Origin: Bugulina stolonifera | Taxonomy: Eukaryota; Bryozoa; Gymnolaemata; Cheilostomatida; Bugulidae | Reading direction: 5' to 3' | DNA: 64,000 nucleotides | NCBI GenBank assembly: GCA_935421135.1 | Contig: OW285188.1 | Coordinates: forward strand, 9,714,733 to 9,778,732 | Part shown: piece by piece, positions 11,328 to 23,200 of the stretch | Position numbering within the stretch: the first letter of the stretch is position 1 | Layout: every line of letters starts with the position of its first letter | The notes under the pieces: generated by a model | What the model was told of the DNA's origin: nothing | Databases searched by the model: none | What the model saw: the letters and a program-made list of their open reading frames with translations, nothing else | Translations under genes and position numbers: made by a program

Positions 11328-13306
11328 AGTGAGATTGAAACAAGGCAGATGGTTGGTCTAAGACAGTAAATATACTCTAGTCTCACTTGCTACTGTTGTC
11401 CAGCTGTTTATCTTGTTAGTTATATAAGTTTCAATCTTATACCATTCAGTTCTTACTAGATAACAGTTTTTTTCACAAAACTGGTACGATAGCTTCTAGC
11501 CCTAGTTCCTAGTATCTGCCAAGTTTTAGTGTTCAACTGGATAGCTAGTGATGCTGGGGGAGGGGGGACTATCATGTGCATCAATCACATTCTTCACCAG
11601 ATTTCTAACCTAGTGAAAAGTTCCTTATGTTACTATGTACTACTTCCCTTAATGATTACTTGTTCATTTCTTTGAAACTCGGACTAGAATTAATCATGAG
11701 GTATTGAACTTTTAGCTGTTAGCAGGATGTTTGAATGCATAATTTTGTTATTCTTGGATGTTCACACAGGTGCAGATCAGTTATATAATTACATTGTCAT
11801 TGTCAAATGTACTGGAGTTGTTTTGTGGCATGTTGTCTGCCTAGGTATTGGTGGACATATTTTTTGCATTTTTGTGTTATTTATATAAATGTCACCATTT
11901 TATTAAAATTTTTAGCAAAAAATTTGTAAATAAACTATAAATGACAACAAACAAAAAGGATGTTTGAGGTCGGAGGTGTACAATGTAATACCATTTAATA
12001 TGACAAATAATAATGAACACTATTTTTGACATTTTAGATGACACGTCCTTAAACTAACCTAACCTGGGATCTTCAACCTTTTTAGTATCGTCAGATGAAC
12101 TCTTGTTGGCAATGATTGACTCTCAAACTCACACTGTTTTGTTAATTATCCTAGGGCCCAGCATGGGATCAGCATTGCACCATCACCCTGCATGCAGCAA
12201 TGTTATTTACTGTAGATTGAAGCTTGGACCTCAGGCTAAACAGTTTTAACTAGCTCTGATTCTTATCTCTAACTAATTTCCTTGACATAGACTATCTAAC
12301 ACCCAGGAGATAACGGCAGCTGCAGTATATAACATTCACAATATTTTTATTAACACCAAGTACAAGACATTTACTATTTACAATTGATTACTATTTACCA
12401 CAAATAATTATAATTCACACACTTCAAATATATGATAATGTTTGTGTCTTCATATTACGTCTCATATTGTCAGCGTGTTGTGAAGATTCATGAGGATTAG
12501 TCCATAAACCCTTTTCAGAAGATATTACTCTAGCCTGAGTGAATGGGTTGACAGAGGGGCAGGTGATTTCAAGTAGAAAATGTAATCCAATTCCTTATAA
12601 TTGTTGCAGAAGGTAGTTTATTAAATATTTCACTTGATTTAGGGCCATTAAGCTATCAGTTCAGTAGAGAAATGTGTTATACACTCTTTAATACAAAGGA
12701 GCGTAGATAGAGATGTGATACAATATATGACAACCATGCTAACTAGTGCTGTGCAAACACCCTCTAGCACAGCAGATAGTATATTATGATTGACACTTCC
12801 AGTACCTTTATCCTATTCACAATAAAAAGGAGTTCAGTTCCCAACAGTGGCATTATTCTTCATATTTTATAATTGTGTGCAGAGCTTGGGGGTGCTAGTT
12901 AGTATTCCTCAAAAATGACATGGTATTTACCCAGATATATTAAATTCACTGCTGCTAATGCAGTATGAACGCATTTACATGCCATTATATTAAACAGCTA
13001 GACACATGCGCCAGCAATTTGTTGAATATATGAAATAGATTTCCTGTAGAATTTAAGGTACATGTTGTAATGTTTTGTTTACCTTCCTGGCTCTTTTTAA
13101 CGCTGTAGAATTTTGTTGTTCTGGATACATCATATGGTGTGTAGGCCTACACATAATCAAGTATAAGATATATTGTATAATTTTTGGGTTCGATCACATG
13201 AGCAGGTTTCTCAAATTATGGGTGTGTCTATTTTCTGAGTATCAGAACAAAGTTCGAAAATCCACACATTCTGTCCTGACATAATATAACTTGATAGCTA
13301 TCCCCT

Positions 13307-13354
13307 TATAGACTGTGAGACAAATGCAAAACTGCATTTGTCTCACAGTCTATA
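13307..13354. repeat. Perfect 22-bp hairpin with 4-nt loop
   Basis: 13307-13328 (TATAGACTGTGAGACAAATG...) is the exact reverse complement of 13333-13354, separated by four bases. As RNA it would form an uninterrupted 22-bp stem. Possible origins: remnant of a foldback element, an end-to-end transposon footprint, or a small-RNA precursor. Confidence 0.75.
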
Positions 13355-14474
13355 TAGCTTTGTGTACTGTTTAACACTTCATGTGTTGACTCTATGGCTA
13401 GGAGGGAAACATGTTTTCCACTAAATACTAAGGCTTTGGTTGCTATTAGGTGTAGTATTGCAGTAGCAGATGAATCTTTATAGCACTAGATCACCTATGG
13501 TTGTGTGATTACCCATGGAGATGACAACTCCTCCTGCTTGAATCTCGCCACTGAATCAATCTCAGAAATTCCCTGCTCCCTTAGCGAAGGAGCTCACTTT
13601 CCACACCAGGAGTAAGTGTGACTACAAGGTATATATTAATCCACCCTGTAGTATAACAATGAACAAAGTGTTGCTAGTTTATTATGTACATACTTGTAAC
13701 TTTCATTACTATTTTCGCAAGCAAATGAAATTTAATCAGAAGCTAATGTTACACTATTCTATGAATAAATAATTTAGTGTTAATTAAATTTAGCATAGAT
13801 ACCTGTGAAGGAATCTCAAACTGTCACATATACGTGCATTGTGAGGGGAGATGTAGCAGATAGAAAGCTGAGAGACAAGTCGTGCTATCTGGCTAGTTAA
13901 TCTCTAGCTCACCTGGCAACCCGCCTCTCACCTGCCCTTTCAACATTCTCCATTTTAATTAGAAATAATTTTTGGATAAACAAATTAGTTAATTAATGGC
14001 ACAGCCTCAGTACCATATAATTAGTTTGTCCACTGATCTTGTAATCTTTAAAATTGTGAATCATAGCCTAACTTGTAATTATGCTAATATAAAATAATAT
14101 CATGTACAGCTTATAACATATACCGGTAATTACAAGTGTACATGTATGTATCAATAGTGCTCTATGCTTTATTATAAGCTAATGGTCTGGGAAAAAACAT
14201 TTTTTTTGACATCCAAGAATTAGGAATTTTAGTACGTCCTTGTGGGTGTTTCCAGCCAATTCAGTTGCTCAATTTTAGTTACTCTCGTTTACTGTACTGA
14301 CTATAAAAAAATTTTGTAAGTACAGTTAAAATAGTAAATGCAGGACCTTTTGATATAAATGTAGATTTAAAATAGTATATTTGTAGAATTACATAATTAT
14401 ACATTGTACACATGAATATATAATAAAATATTAACTATTATAAAATAGATGAAATTGACGATTTTAGTTTCTTT

Positions 14475-14540
14475 AATTTATTTCACTACTACATAGTTTC
14501 GTACTTGCACAATGCAAGTACTCATCAGGTAAAAGAAATC
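14475..14540 (-). ncRNA. Hammerhead self-cleaving ribozyme (type I, short stem III)
   Basis: On the minus strand all conserved core elements occur in order. Stem I 5' strand at 14540-14529; CUGAUGA at 14528-14522; stem II, nine perfect pairs (14521-14513 with 14509-14501, loop 14512-14510); GAAA at 14500-14497; a short stem III (ACU/AGU, loop AUGU) at 14497-14488; GUA cleavage triplet at 14489-14487; stem I 3' strand at 14486-14475. Stem I pairs over 12 positions with one mismatch and two G-U pairs. The two stem I strands are contiguous with the core on both sides, so the match is not limited to the core words. Predicted cleavage lies between 14487 and 14486. Short-stem-III type I hammerheads are known from Penelope-like elements and retrozymes in animals; no reverse transcriptase is visible nearby. 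Confidence 0.85.
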
Positions 14541-16459
14541 ATACATTATGTTCAACTTGATGTCTTTTTTCATTGTACATGACTGTTACTCCAGATTGTA
14601 GATTTAGAAAGCACATGCTGCCATATTGATGAGGCTGTGTATATGATTGGAATAATGTAGGATTGATAAGGTAATAGTAGCAAGTGGCCAGCTTAATTTG
14701 GTTATATACAATAGCACAATAATATAATTAATGTAATTAACAATTCATGCAACAATGTAGCAATTGAAACATCAATTCATCACAAATTGCAGAGAGATAT
14801 ACACTATAATTACCTTTTCTCAATATTTCCTGAAACGAGATTACAATGCACATGTAATAGTGATAAACTACAGGTCTATGGTGTATACTATTAGTTCAGG
14901 AGTGCAGCATATGGACAATCAACCTAATTAATAATCTAGTGATGTGTTATTATATCATCATGATAATATTATTTAAATTCTCCTACATCTCACTGTACAT
15001 AATATAGAAAATTTAATAAATTATGTATAAAAGGTGTTGACTGAGTTGATGCTGTAACCAATGAAATATTTTGTTCCGCTCAAAGGAAATTCGATGCAAA
15101 CTGGAGTAGAACTCGCACTTCTTTCTATTGTTTTTACTTGTTAAATGTCAAATTTCAGCTGATCATCTGCTGTTTGGATTTTTGATGGGAAAGGGAAAGA
15201 TAGTGAAAGATTCTCATATTTAGAATAATCAACATGTTGCTGCCAACACCTTGAGGAAGGTACAAGCTGCAAAGAAGGTACATACCCAGATACTTCTATG
15301 ATAGAGCTAGTTGGTACAGCAATACAAATGGTGTAACTGCAACAATATTTTAAGAATTTGGGGCTAAGTAAATGAAGCTATAGGGTATATTATTTCACCA
15401 TTATCATACCATAAGAATCTGGTGCGGGTCAATTACAGTGTCTTACTTCTGGTAGAAGTTCCATGATCCATGTTTTATAATAGAAATTTCGAAAATTGTT
15501 GTGAGGGCATGCTTTGTAGTAAACGTTTTTCCTGGTAGATTTAACAACACATGCTTTGTGGTACATGCCGCGCATTTGCTCTGTAACATGGGAAAAGGAA
15601 TCGTGCTGTTATTTTTGGCAACGAAATATCACCTGTAACTGGGTCTTGGGAGGGGAAAGTTTTAGTTAGTATAAACAAAGCGAAGCATGCATCCATCCTC
15701 TGCCATAGTTTACCCTCTTACATGACTGGCCCTACACAAACTTGACATATTATTCAAGCTCAAGTTGATTCTTTCAGCAATTAAGAGGTTGTGTTTATTT
15801 TAAATATAATGTAGAGCTGCAGTCACTTGATGGACAAAAGTTAACTGTTTAAAGAAAAACACTCGACACAATGCTCTTCTACTCATTATATTATTCCTGT
15901 CTTCAAACTAGTTTAGCATGCAATACGGCTCTCAACCCTTAGCCTTAAAACTTAAAACAAACTATAAGGTGATCCGCCGCGATACTAATCAGGAAAAACA
16001 TCTATATAGTTTAAATATTAAGAAGTAAATAAAATATTGTCATTGGTAGGCCTTTACACGAGATTAATTAGAGGGTCCTTGTCATATCTAGTAATTTATT
16101 ACCGAGCGCTTGCATGCTTAGAGGCAATTAACATAGAATGAAACGTTTGATCTACGCCCATTAATCATAGATGAGAGAAATAAGCTCACAGGCTATTGTC
16201 ACACAACTATGCTAGTTATATGTACCATATATATATATATGTATGGAACACTTGACATGGGTATTAGACGCCTGCGGACACCACAACCAAGCAGAAGCTA
16301 TTGGAACGTACAGTAAATTTAAATATATATAGTGGTTAGTGACAACAATAGACAGAAAACACGTGTCTAATTACTTGCTTGCTCAGAGGCAGAGAGATTC
16401 AGTTGTCAAATTATATTTACATATTGACACATATTGAGCGTTTGTCATCTGTTAGTGAG

Positions 16460-16620
16460 TAGAGCAGGTAGCAGCAAGTGTTTGACTAATAAGAAGTAGC
16501 AGGTCGCAGCAAGTGCTTAAGGAATAAGAAATAGCAGGTAGCAGCAAGTACTTGACTAACAAGTAGCAGGTAGTAACAAGTGCTTGACTATATCAAGAGT
16601 GACAGGTAGCACCTTAGGAC
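16460..16620. repeat. Degenerate minisatellite (GCAGGTAGCAGCAAGT units)
   Basis: Four imperfect units of about 35-45 bp, each with a core like AGCAGGTAGCAGCAAGTRCTTGACTAA; a further diverged unit occurs at about 16793-16815. Lies about 0.7 kb upstream of the Wnt start codon. Confidence 0.65.
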
Positions 16621-17270
16621 ATTATAGTATATGGAAATATAATCTAATATCAAGGTGGAACAGTGGCACTTACATCTAATCTACCTTTGCCATAATTATA
16701 CAAGTAAAAGTAAGTATACATTGAATAAATGTCAGATATCTTCTTGTATCGGTTGCTATGCTCATGATGTAATTTAAAATTCTTATGTGAAATAGCAGGT
16801 AGCAGCTAGTACTTCTAAGGTTGTATTATTGAAGGTTTCTAAACAGTCTTAACATGTTAGTAAACTTTCTGTAAAGTTGTTAAGATAATAGTGGGTCCAA
16901 ATAAATATTTTATTATACATGTATTACATATTTCATCAGTTGAATCAGAACTTTATGTTTCGTATGGCAGATTTTTATTCCGAAGCAGAAAAACTTTATT
17001 CTTATATTTGTATGCGTTTGTTGTTCATTTTATAGACTACAGTATTTCTACAGGAGTGATTCTTTGAAAACGGAACTTGTTTGGAGTTGCTTGGAGCAAC
17101 AGTTAATATCTTTAGAATAAATAGATAAACGAAGAACATCCTACCTATACGGAATGCTATTATACCCACCAGTAATGTTGTAGCAGCTCTACACAGTACA
17201 TGATATCTAAGGAGTAATTTCAAATCTACAACCTACAATATTTGAGAAACATATTGATACATCAGAGACA

Positions 17271-20200
17271 ATGAAATTGGATTATATCGTACTTACTTTA
17301 TTGACTCATACACTTACAGTTATACCTACAGCAGCTTCCCAATGGTGGTAAGTACAGATCATACAATTTTAAACTCAATCGCACTTTTGGGTCTCTGATA
17401 TCCAATCTTTAGCTACTAAACACTTAACAGACTATAATAATATGCACAGTTAGATAGCAATTGTGTCTCAATGCCCAAGTTGCCTCATTTATAAAACCTC
17501 TTACGATATCCTGACATTATAAGCTGGGTAATATATTTTCATCTAGAATGTCAATGCCCTTTAGCAATGTATTATTTCTTTTCCTAAGAAGTATTGTTAG
17601 AGTACACCTCCTGTGTTTCCATCACAGAGAGCACCATCTTGTGTTGAAATTTTGTAATATTATTGACTGTATTCATTTCATATGACTTAACCCTAAAAGA
17701 GTAAATGATGAGAAAAATTGAGACGAAAATTAAACTGAGGATTCTGTCCACCGTTGGCAACACAAAGAATTTAGCAGAAACACAGAATACCACAATTTAC
17801 AAATTATTTTAGTTGAACACAAGTTTTTAGTACTCATGATGGTCTGCATACGCAGAGGAAGTGAACAGCTCACATACGCACATACTCGAGCCCAAATCCA
17901 CTTATTACTTAATATCTGACCACTCGACTACACCCAGCTACACCCTGTGTCTCACTATAACACTAGCAAACAGGTCATAGAACAGTCTAGTATGATTTCA
18001 TCATAATATTTACATTTACTAACTCATGCTTTGGCTGATCGGACTGCTGGACTGCCGTGGTGCAAGATCTTTGTCTAAAGATTTGAATCAATTTCTGTTT
18101 CCTCCATAATCAAGTGGAATTTGAAATTAATTAAAATTAATAGATAAATCACATACAAAAGGTCAATTTTAACTCAAATTGTATAGCTATGTAATCTGTA
18201 ATGGTTATTTGATGTTGATAAAACTATTTCTAAACCTATTACTTAATACCAGTTGGCAATAAATATGTACTTTATGTTGAATGGACCCCCTCCTCTAATA
18301 TTTTTGTGATTGACACGTTGCATAGATACAACTTGTCTACTAAATGATTTTTCCAAAGGGTATTATGTGAAGCAAAGAGTTACAGTGATGCAGGTTGAGC
18401 TCTAGCTTGTGTTTACACATAATTCTTAATACAAACAGGCTAAATTATCTTCAAGTTTTACCACTTCATCTTGAAGATGAGAAGCTGGTTTAGATGCTTA
18501 CTCACTGAGTGAAGTGTTGATGAGTGTTTTTTTCATAGCATTGAGAGTGGTACTTGTCCCCAGCCCACACCACAGATTGATGCCCCAGGTACACAGGGTT
18601 GTGTCCTTAGATTGCATAATTATTTGTGGTCTGCGCCGCTTCTGATAAATTTATAATAAATTACTTTTGTGTGTTATATAATCAAATTGCACTTTGATAT
18701 TTAAATATTGGAATATTTAGTAGGTTTAATAATTATTTAGTGCATAGACTATTAAGTTATATAGGCCAATTTTAAACAAATATGATGCAAGGAGGGACAT
18801 ACATCCAGCAGCTGGACTTGGAGTCTGGTAAAGGGCACAATATGCTTTTTGCAGTAATATACGTAATAGCATAGTGGGGTGCTTGCATGTTACAAAATAT
18901 AGTATTGATATGGATGCACCACTAGTGTAGTTATATAATTCTGTAGGCTTCGGTGCTTTGCAATTTTAGAAAAATAGGGGTGCAAGTATTTGTAAGCCTA
19001 TATAAAAATAATGCATGTATGTAGAAGCTATGTTCACAATAATATTATGTTGTACAGCTGTTTAGTTTAGTTCAAGAATCCACACAAATTGCATTAAAAC
19101 TGGAAAAATTATTATGAAATCAATTGGAAGTTTTGAGACGAAATGCGTCTCTTCCTTGGTCTCCTAACTGATGTGTGAATGTGAATTGTGTATTATTATA
19201 TATATTCTGACCATATTCTATTATGCTTTGGCTATTAAAATCCGCCATGCAGTTTACAAGTATTATGATAAATATATCAATAATACTATATTGCATATTT
19301 ATATGCTTGAGAAATGAAGTAATAGAAGTTGATTGACTACTAGTAGCACACCACAGACAACTGTTTGGCCTGAGTACTTTGTAGTCAAGGACAAAACTTA
19401 ATAGAATTTCTCACACTGGTTTTGACAAGTGCTCTACCATATTATAATATTGTTGAATTCATTAAAATCCTTCAAAGCATTTGTTTGCATTCTGATGGAG
19501 TTGTAATGAGCACCTTTATAAATACTATGTTATATTGTGACTGGACTATTAAGCTTTCCTTTCGGCAAAATCAAAAGAGTAAACCTAGGAGTTTAGGCAA
19601 CTCAGATGCGGGATCAGTTCCCACATTATACATGTATAATATATAGCTCTACCTCATCTACAGCCTCCCTCTTTAAATGCTAATATGTACTATTTTCAAT
19701 AAAATCATCAGATAGTAAACATGCAGTTAGTTGCTAAAGCTAAATTAAAAATAAAATGAATAGCTTGTGTTTACGTGTGACAAAAGCCTTCAAAACTGCC
19801 TAGGAAGTGATATGCCATTATATTTTCCTATCTTTATAATTACAGGAAATAAGGGAATTGAATTCTGGGTAGACCATATTGTATAACATAATTATATGTA
19901 TAAATGTATATGCTTGATTATAAGCAAACGAGTTCAACTTTGAACTTGAGTGTAGTGATGCAGACAGTAACATACTCGGAAATATATAAAATATTTGAGA
20001 ATGTATGCATGTCGATAAACAGCAAGTTATTATATTATCGTGATTGCGTGATATCACAATCTGATATGATAATATTATAACCTATAAAACTACACTAAGT
20101 GTACATGTAAGTATTAGGGCTACTTGTTGAAATTGTATTTTGTTGCAACTCTTAAAATTGAGAATATGCAGGATGTTCTAGTAAAGATGTACATGTAGTA

Positions 20201-23200
20201 ATATGTTGTGGGCAACAGTTATAACTTACACCTTGTGCATCTAAATCACGTGTATAATTGTACATTCAGCCACTATATCAGTGACTTCTGAGGATATCAA
20301 ATCAGGATGTAAAGATGAATTATGGAGACAGGGTTCTCCTCGAATATTATATGCATGTGCGTTGTTTAATTGTGAATGAAAAGAAAATTTAGTGAGAGTG
20401 CTTAAAGAATTTTAAGCATAAAACGTTAAAAGAAAAAACATTTCTGCTTGTGCGGCAATAAATTTTATTGATATTATAATATGGATTACCTGATGAATGC
20501 AAAATAGACATTGACCAAATAGATATATGTGAAAATATGGTTGTGTATTACATCATTTATACAATACTCTTGTTATTCAGCACGAACAAATATCGAATTG
20601 AATAATGCTGTATGAAGTGATATGTTGCCAAGATTGATATTTTTACAAAAATATTTATCAATAATATAATATAATAAATAATTTCACGTTTTATATTAAT
20701 AGGTGAGTAGCAAATTTAATAACAGCTGGGCCAGACATGTTCTATATGTGACTCACATTGATATAAACGGAACGAAACCAACCGTTGAAAATCATAAAAT
20801 TAAAATAACTAGACAGTAGTCAGCTGTGGTGAAGTTCACATGGTGTCACTTGGGTGTCAGTTGGCTATTTGGCTCCTGCACTTCCAGTCTTTGGTGACAC
20901 CATTCTCTCTATTACACCGGTATATGGCAGTTGGACTAACAGACAGAAGGAATTCCCAGCTTCCTGAATATAAAATTACATGGATATTGGTTATTAGCGC
21001 TTTTAATCATACCTCCTTGTACGGAGGCAGGTGAAAGGTGGTGTTGACTAACCCGAATGTTTCGCAATGAGTAAACACTATGTTTATCCGATTATGCTTG
21101 GTAATTTAGCAAAAGTAGAAAATGCGTTATTAGTTATAATCATGACAGCAGAGCAATATGCTTCAGTCTATAGAGAAGACAACAGCTTAAAACAAAATGG
21201 CAAGAGTTTTCGGTTGTATTTGCTTCTGTAGAACACACGGAGTTTTCCTCGCCCAGCTCCAGTCTGTCTTTTAATACATACCATGCAAAGGATAATTTGC
21301 TTATTTGTAGGTATCTTGGGGTAGAGGGCCCATTTGTTGGAACAGAGAATGGTATCGTCGTAAAAGCCAAAGAAGCTAGATCGAAGAGAGCCCAGCCATG
21401 TGAAGATATGCCTTTTCTAGGTTCTAGACAGAAGGAGCTGTGTAACCAGGTAACGTTCTATGACCCTACATTCAGTACAATAACAAGTATACAATACTAC
21501 TGTCTCCTAAAGTACCGTAACACTGTAGAGATACGCTCCTATGCCTTACTCCAGACGCTCAGGGGCTTAATATTTTTATATTTCAAGATTTGTATTTCAC
21601 ACGTATTTGACTTTTACAGGGAGAATTTATTATTGATGTAATAAGTGAAGGGGCAGCGATGGCTATATCTGAATGTCTCATGCAGTTTAGAGACAGGAGG
21701 TGGAACTGTACCACATTTGATACTACAGATGTATTCGGCAAGATTCTCTCTTTAGGTTAGTGACATTTAATTCTGTATAACACATTAGTGTTTAGCAACG
21801 TATTACGCTATTGTATTACACTATTCCTTAACTCACACTGGGTTCATTTCGCACTACACTAACGAGTAGATATCGTATTTTATCAAGTGCTGTAACCTAC
21901 AAACTATGTGCTACAATGCTATATTGCAAAGTTCTTCTGCATTGTTAACCTCGTACATTTTAAAATATGCAGGTCACACCTAAGGCATTATAATGCAACT
22001 GAATTGAATTACCAAGCATACAATATAAAATATATGCAGATTCGAAATCCAACTTTTGTGGATGCAATACTCAAAAAAGTTTGACTAGTAAAAGTACATC
22101 ACAAGCTATTTCAAAAAATATATGCTCTGTAATAGCTGTGTCACATCTTGGAATTATAGTTCATGTATAATGTAATTGTGATGTCACGCTGCATATAACA
22201 ATCTATATTTCTATGTCTATGTGTACCATCCCTCTCTTTGGGTACATTTTTGGTTGTTTATGACGGAACAACATTACTACTATGATATCCTGTCCACGGG
22301 ATTAGAGAAAAGAATTGTGGGAAAAGTGTACTATTGCTTAAGAGAACTCCTATTGGGAAAATGTCAGAGGATCATTTAAAATAATATAATATACTTTCAC
22401 ATAATGAAAATATTATATATTACAAAAAAGTAAAGTGTCAATTCATGTACCACTAATACCAGTGCCACTGTATATTAGACTACTTGTTCTGTCATTAGGG
22501 ATTATTCAACACAAATACCGTAAAACTCGTCATATCTAATGGTTCCATAACTGGTGGAGACTTCCAAAAATTATACCTCAACATTTCACAACGTAAAAAT
22601 ATTCGTAGATTATTCATCAGCGTATAAATACCAATTTGTAATCACATTAAGTTCCCATGGGTTCTAAATTTCCCAATCACAGTGAATCAATGTCTAGGAA
22701 TATTCACGTAGTTAAATTATTCTTTGTGTTATGGTATGATAATTACGTATAATGGTAGTTTGATAGCGAGGTGCTTGTCAAATCTAATATACAAATTGAT
22801 GTAGTCGAACTAAATGCCGAATTAAATTTAAGCATTCTATTTCAATTCTATACCAGTAATAGCGAGAGAAAATAAGAAGCTTATTATTTTATCTTTAACT
22901 CCATGGCAATATTGGCAATTTCGACTTTATTTCGTTGCGTTTCAATATTTTGACTTGGTAAGACGGATATTAGCTTATATAAATAGGCATGAGAATCGTA
23001 TTATTCATAGTGTAAAGCAATTAAAAACTCTTTCGAGTTTAGGGTTCCTGACGTTGTCTAGCTTGAGTTCTATGCTTTCATTGATGATAGGTGTGTTAAA
23101 CGAGTCTGTGGTCAGGTTGTAGGCGGAATGCATGCAAACTCTTAGCCTTAGTTCGTCGACCAACCATATTTTATAGGGGTTGGAGCTCAGGCTAGAACTT

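Larger units (their letters stand above)
11328..17270. other. Long spacer between SIRT6 and Wnt
   Basis: Six kilobases with no convincing coding exon. It starts with the SIRT6 3' UTR (possible AATAAA at 11929) and also contains a perfect 22-bp hairpin (13307-13354), a hammerhead ribozyme (14475-14540, minus strand) and a degenerate 45-bp-scale repeat with GCAGGTAGCAGCAAGT (16460-16620, one more unit near 16795). Its right end presumably includes the Wnt promoter. Short open frames (e.g. 13075-13284, 17002-17223) show no domain or splice support. Confidence 0.5.

Noticed and set aside
19818..20057. Minus-strand 79-residue frame in Wnt intron 1
   Set aside because: No domain, no splice borders, composition as in surrounding noncoding DNA.
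20480..20530. Hammerhead on the plus strand (CCTGATGAATG)
   Set aside because: No paired stem II and no following GAAAC; chance match.
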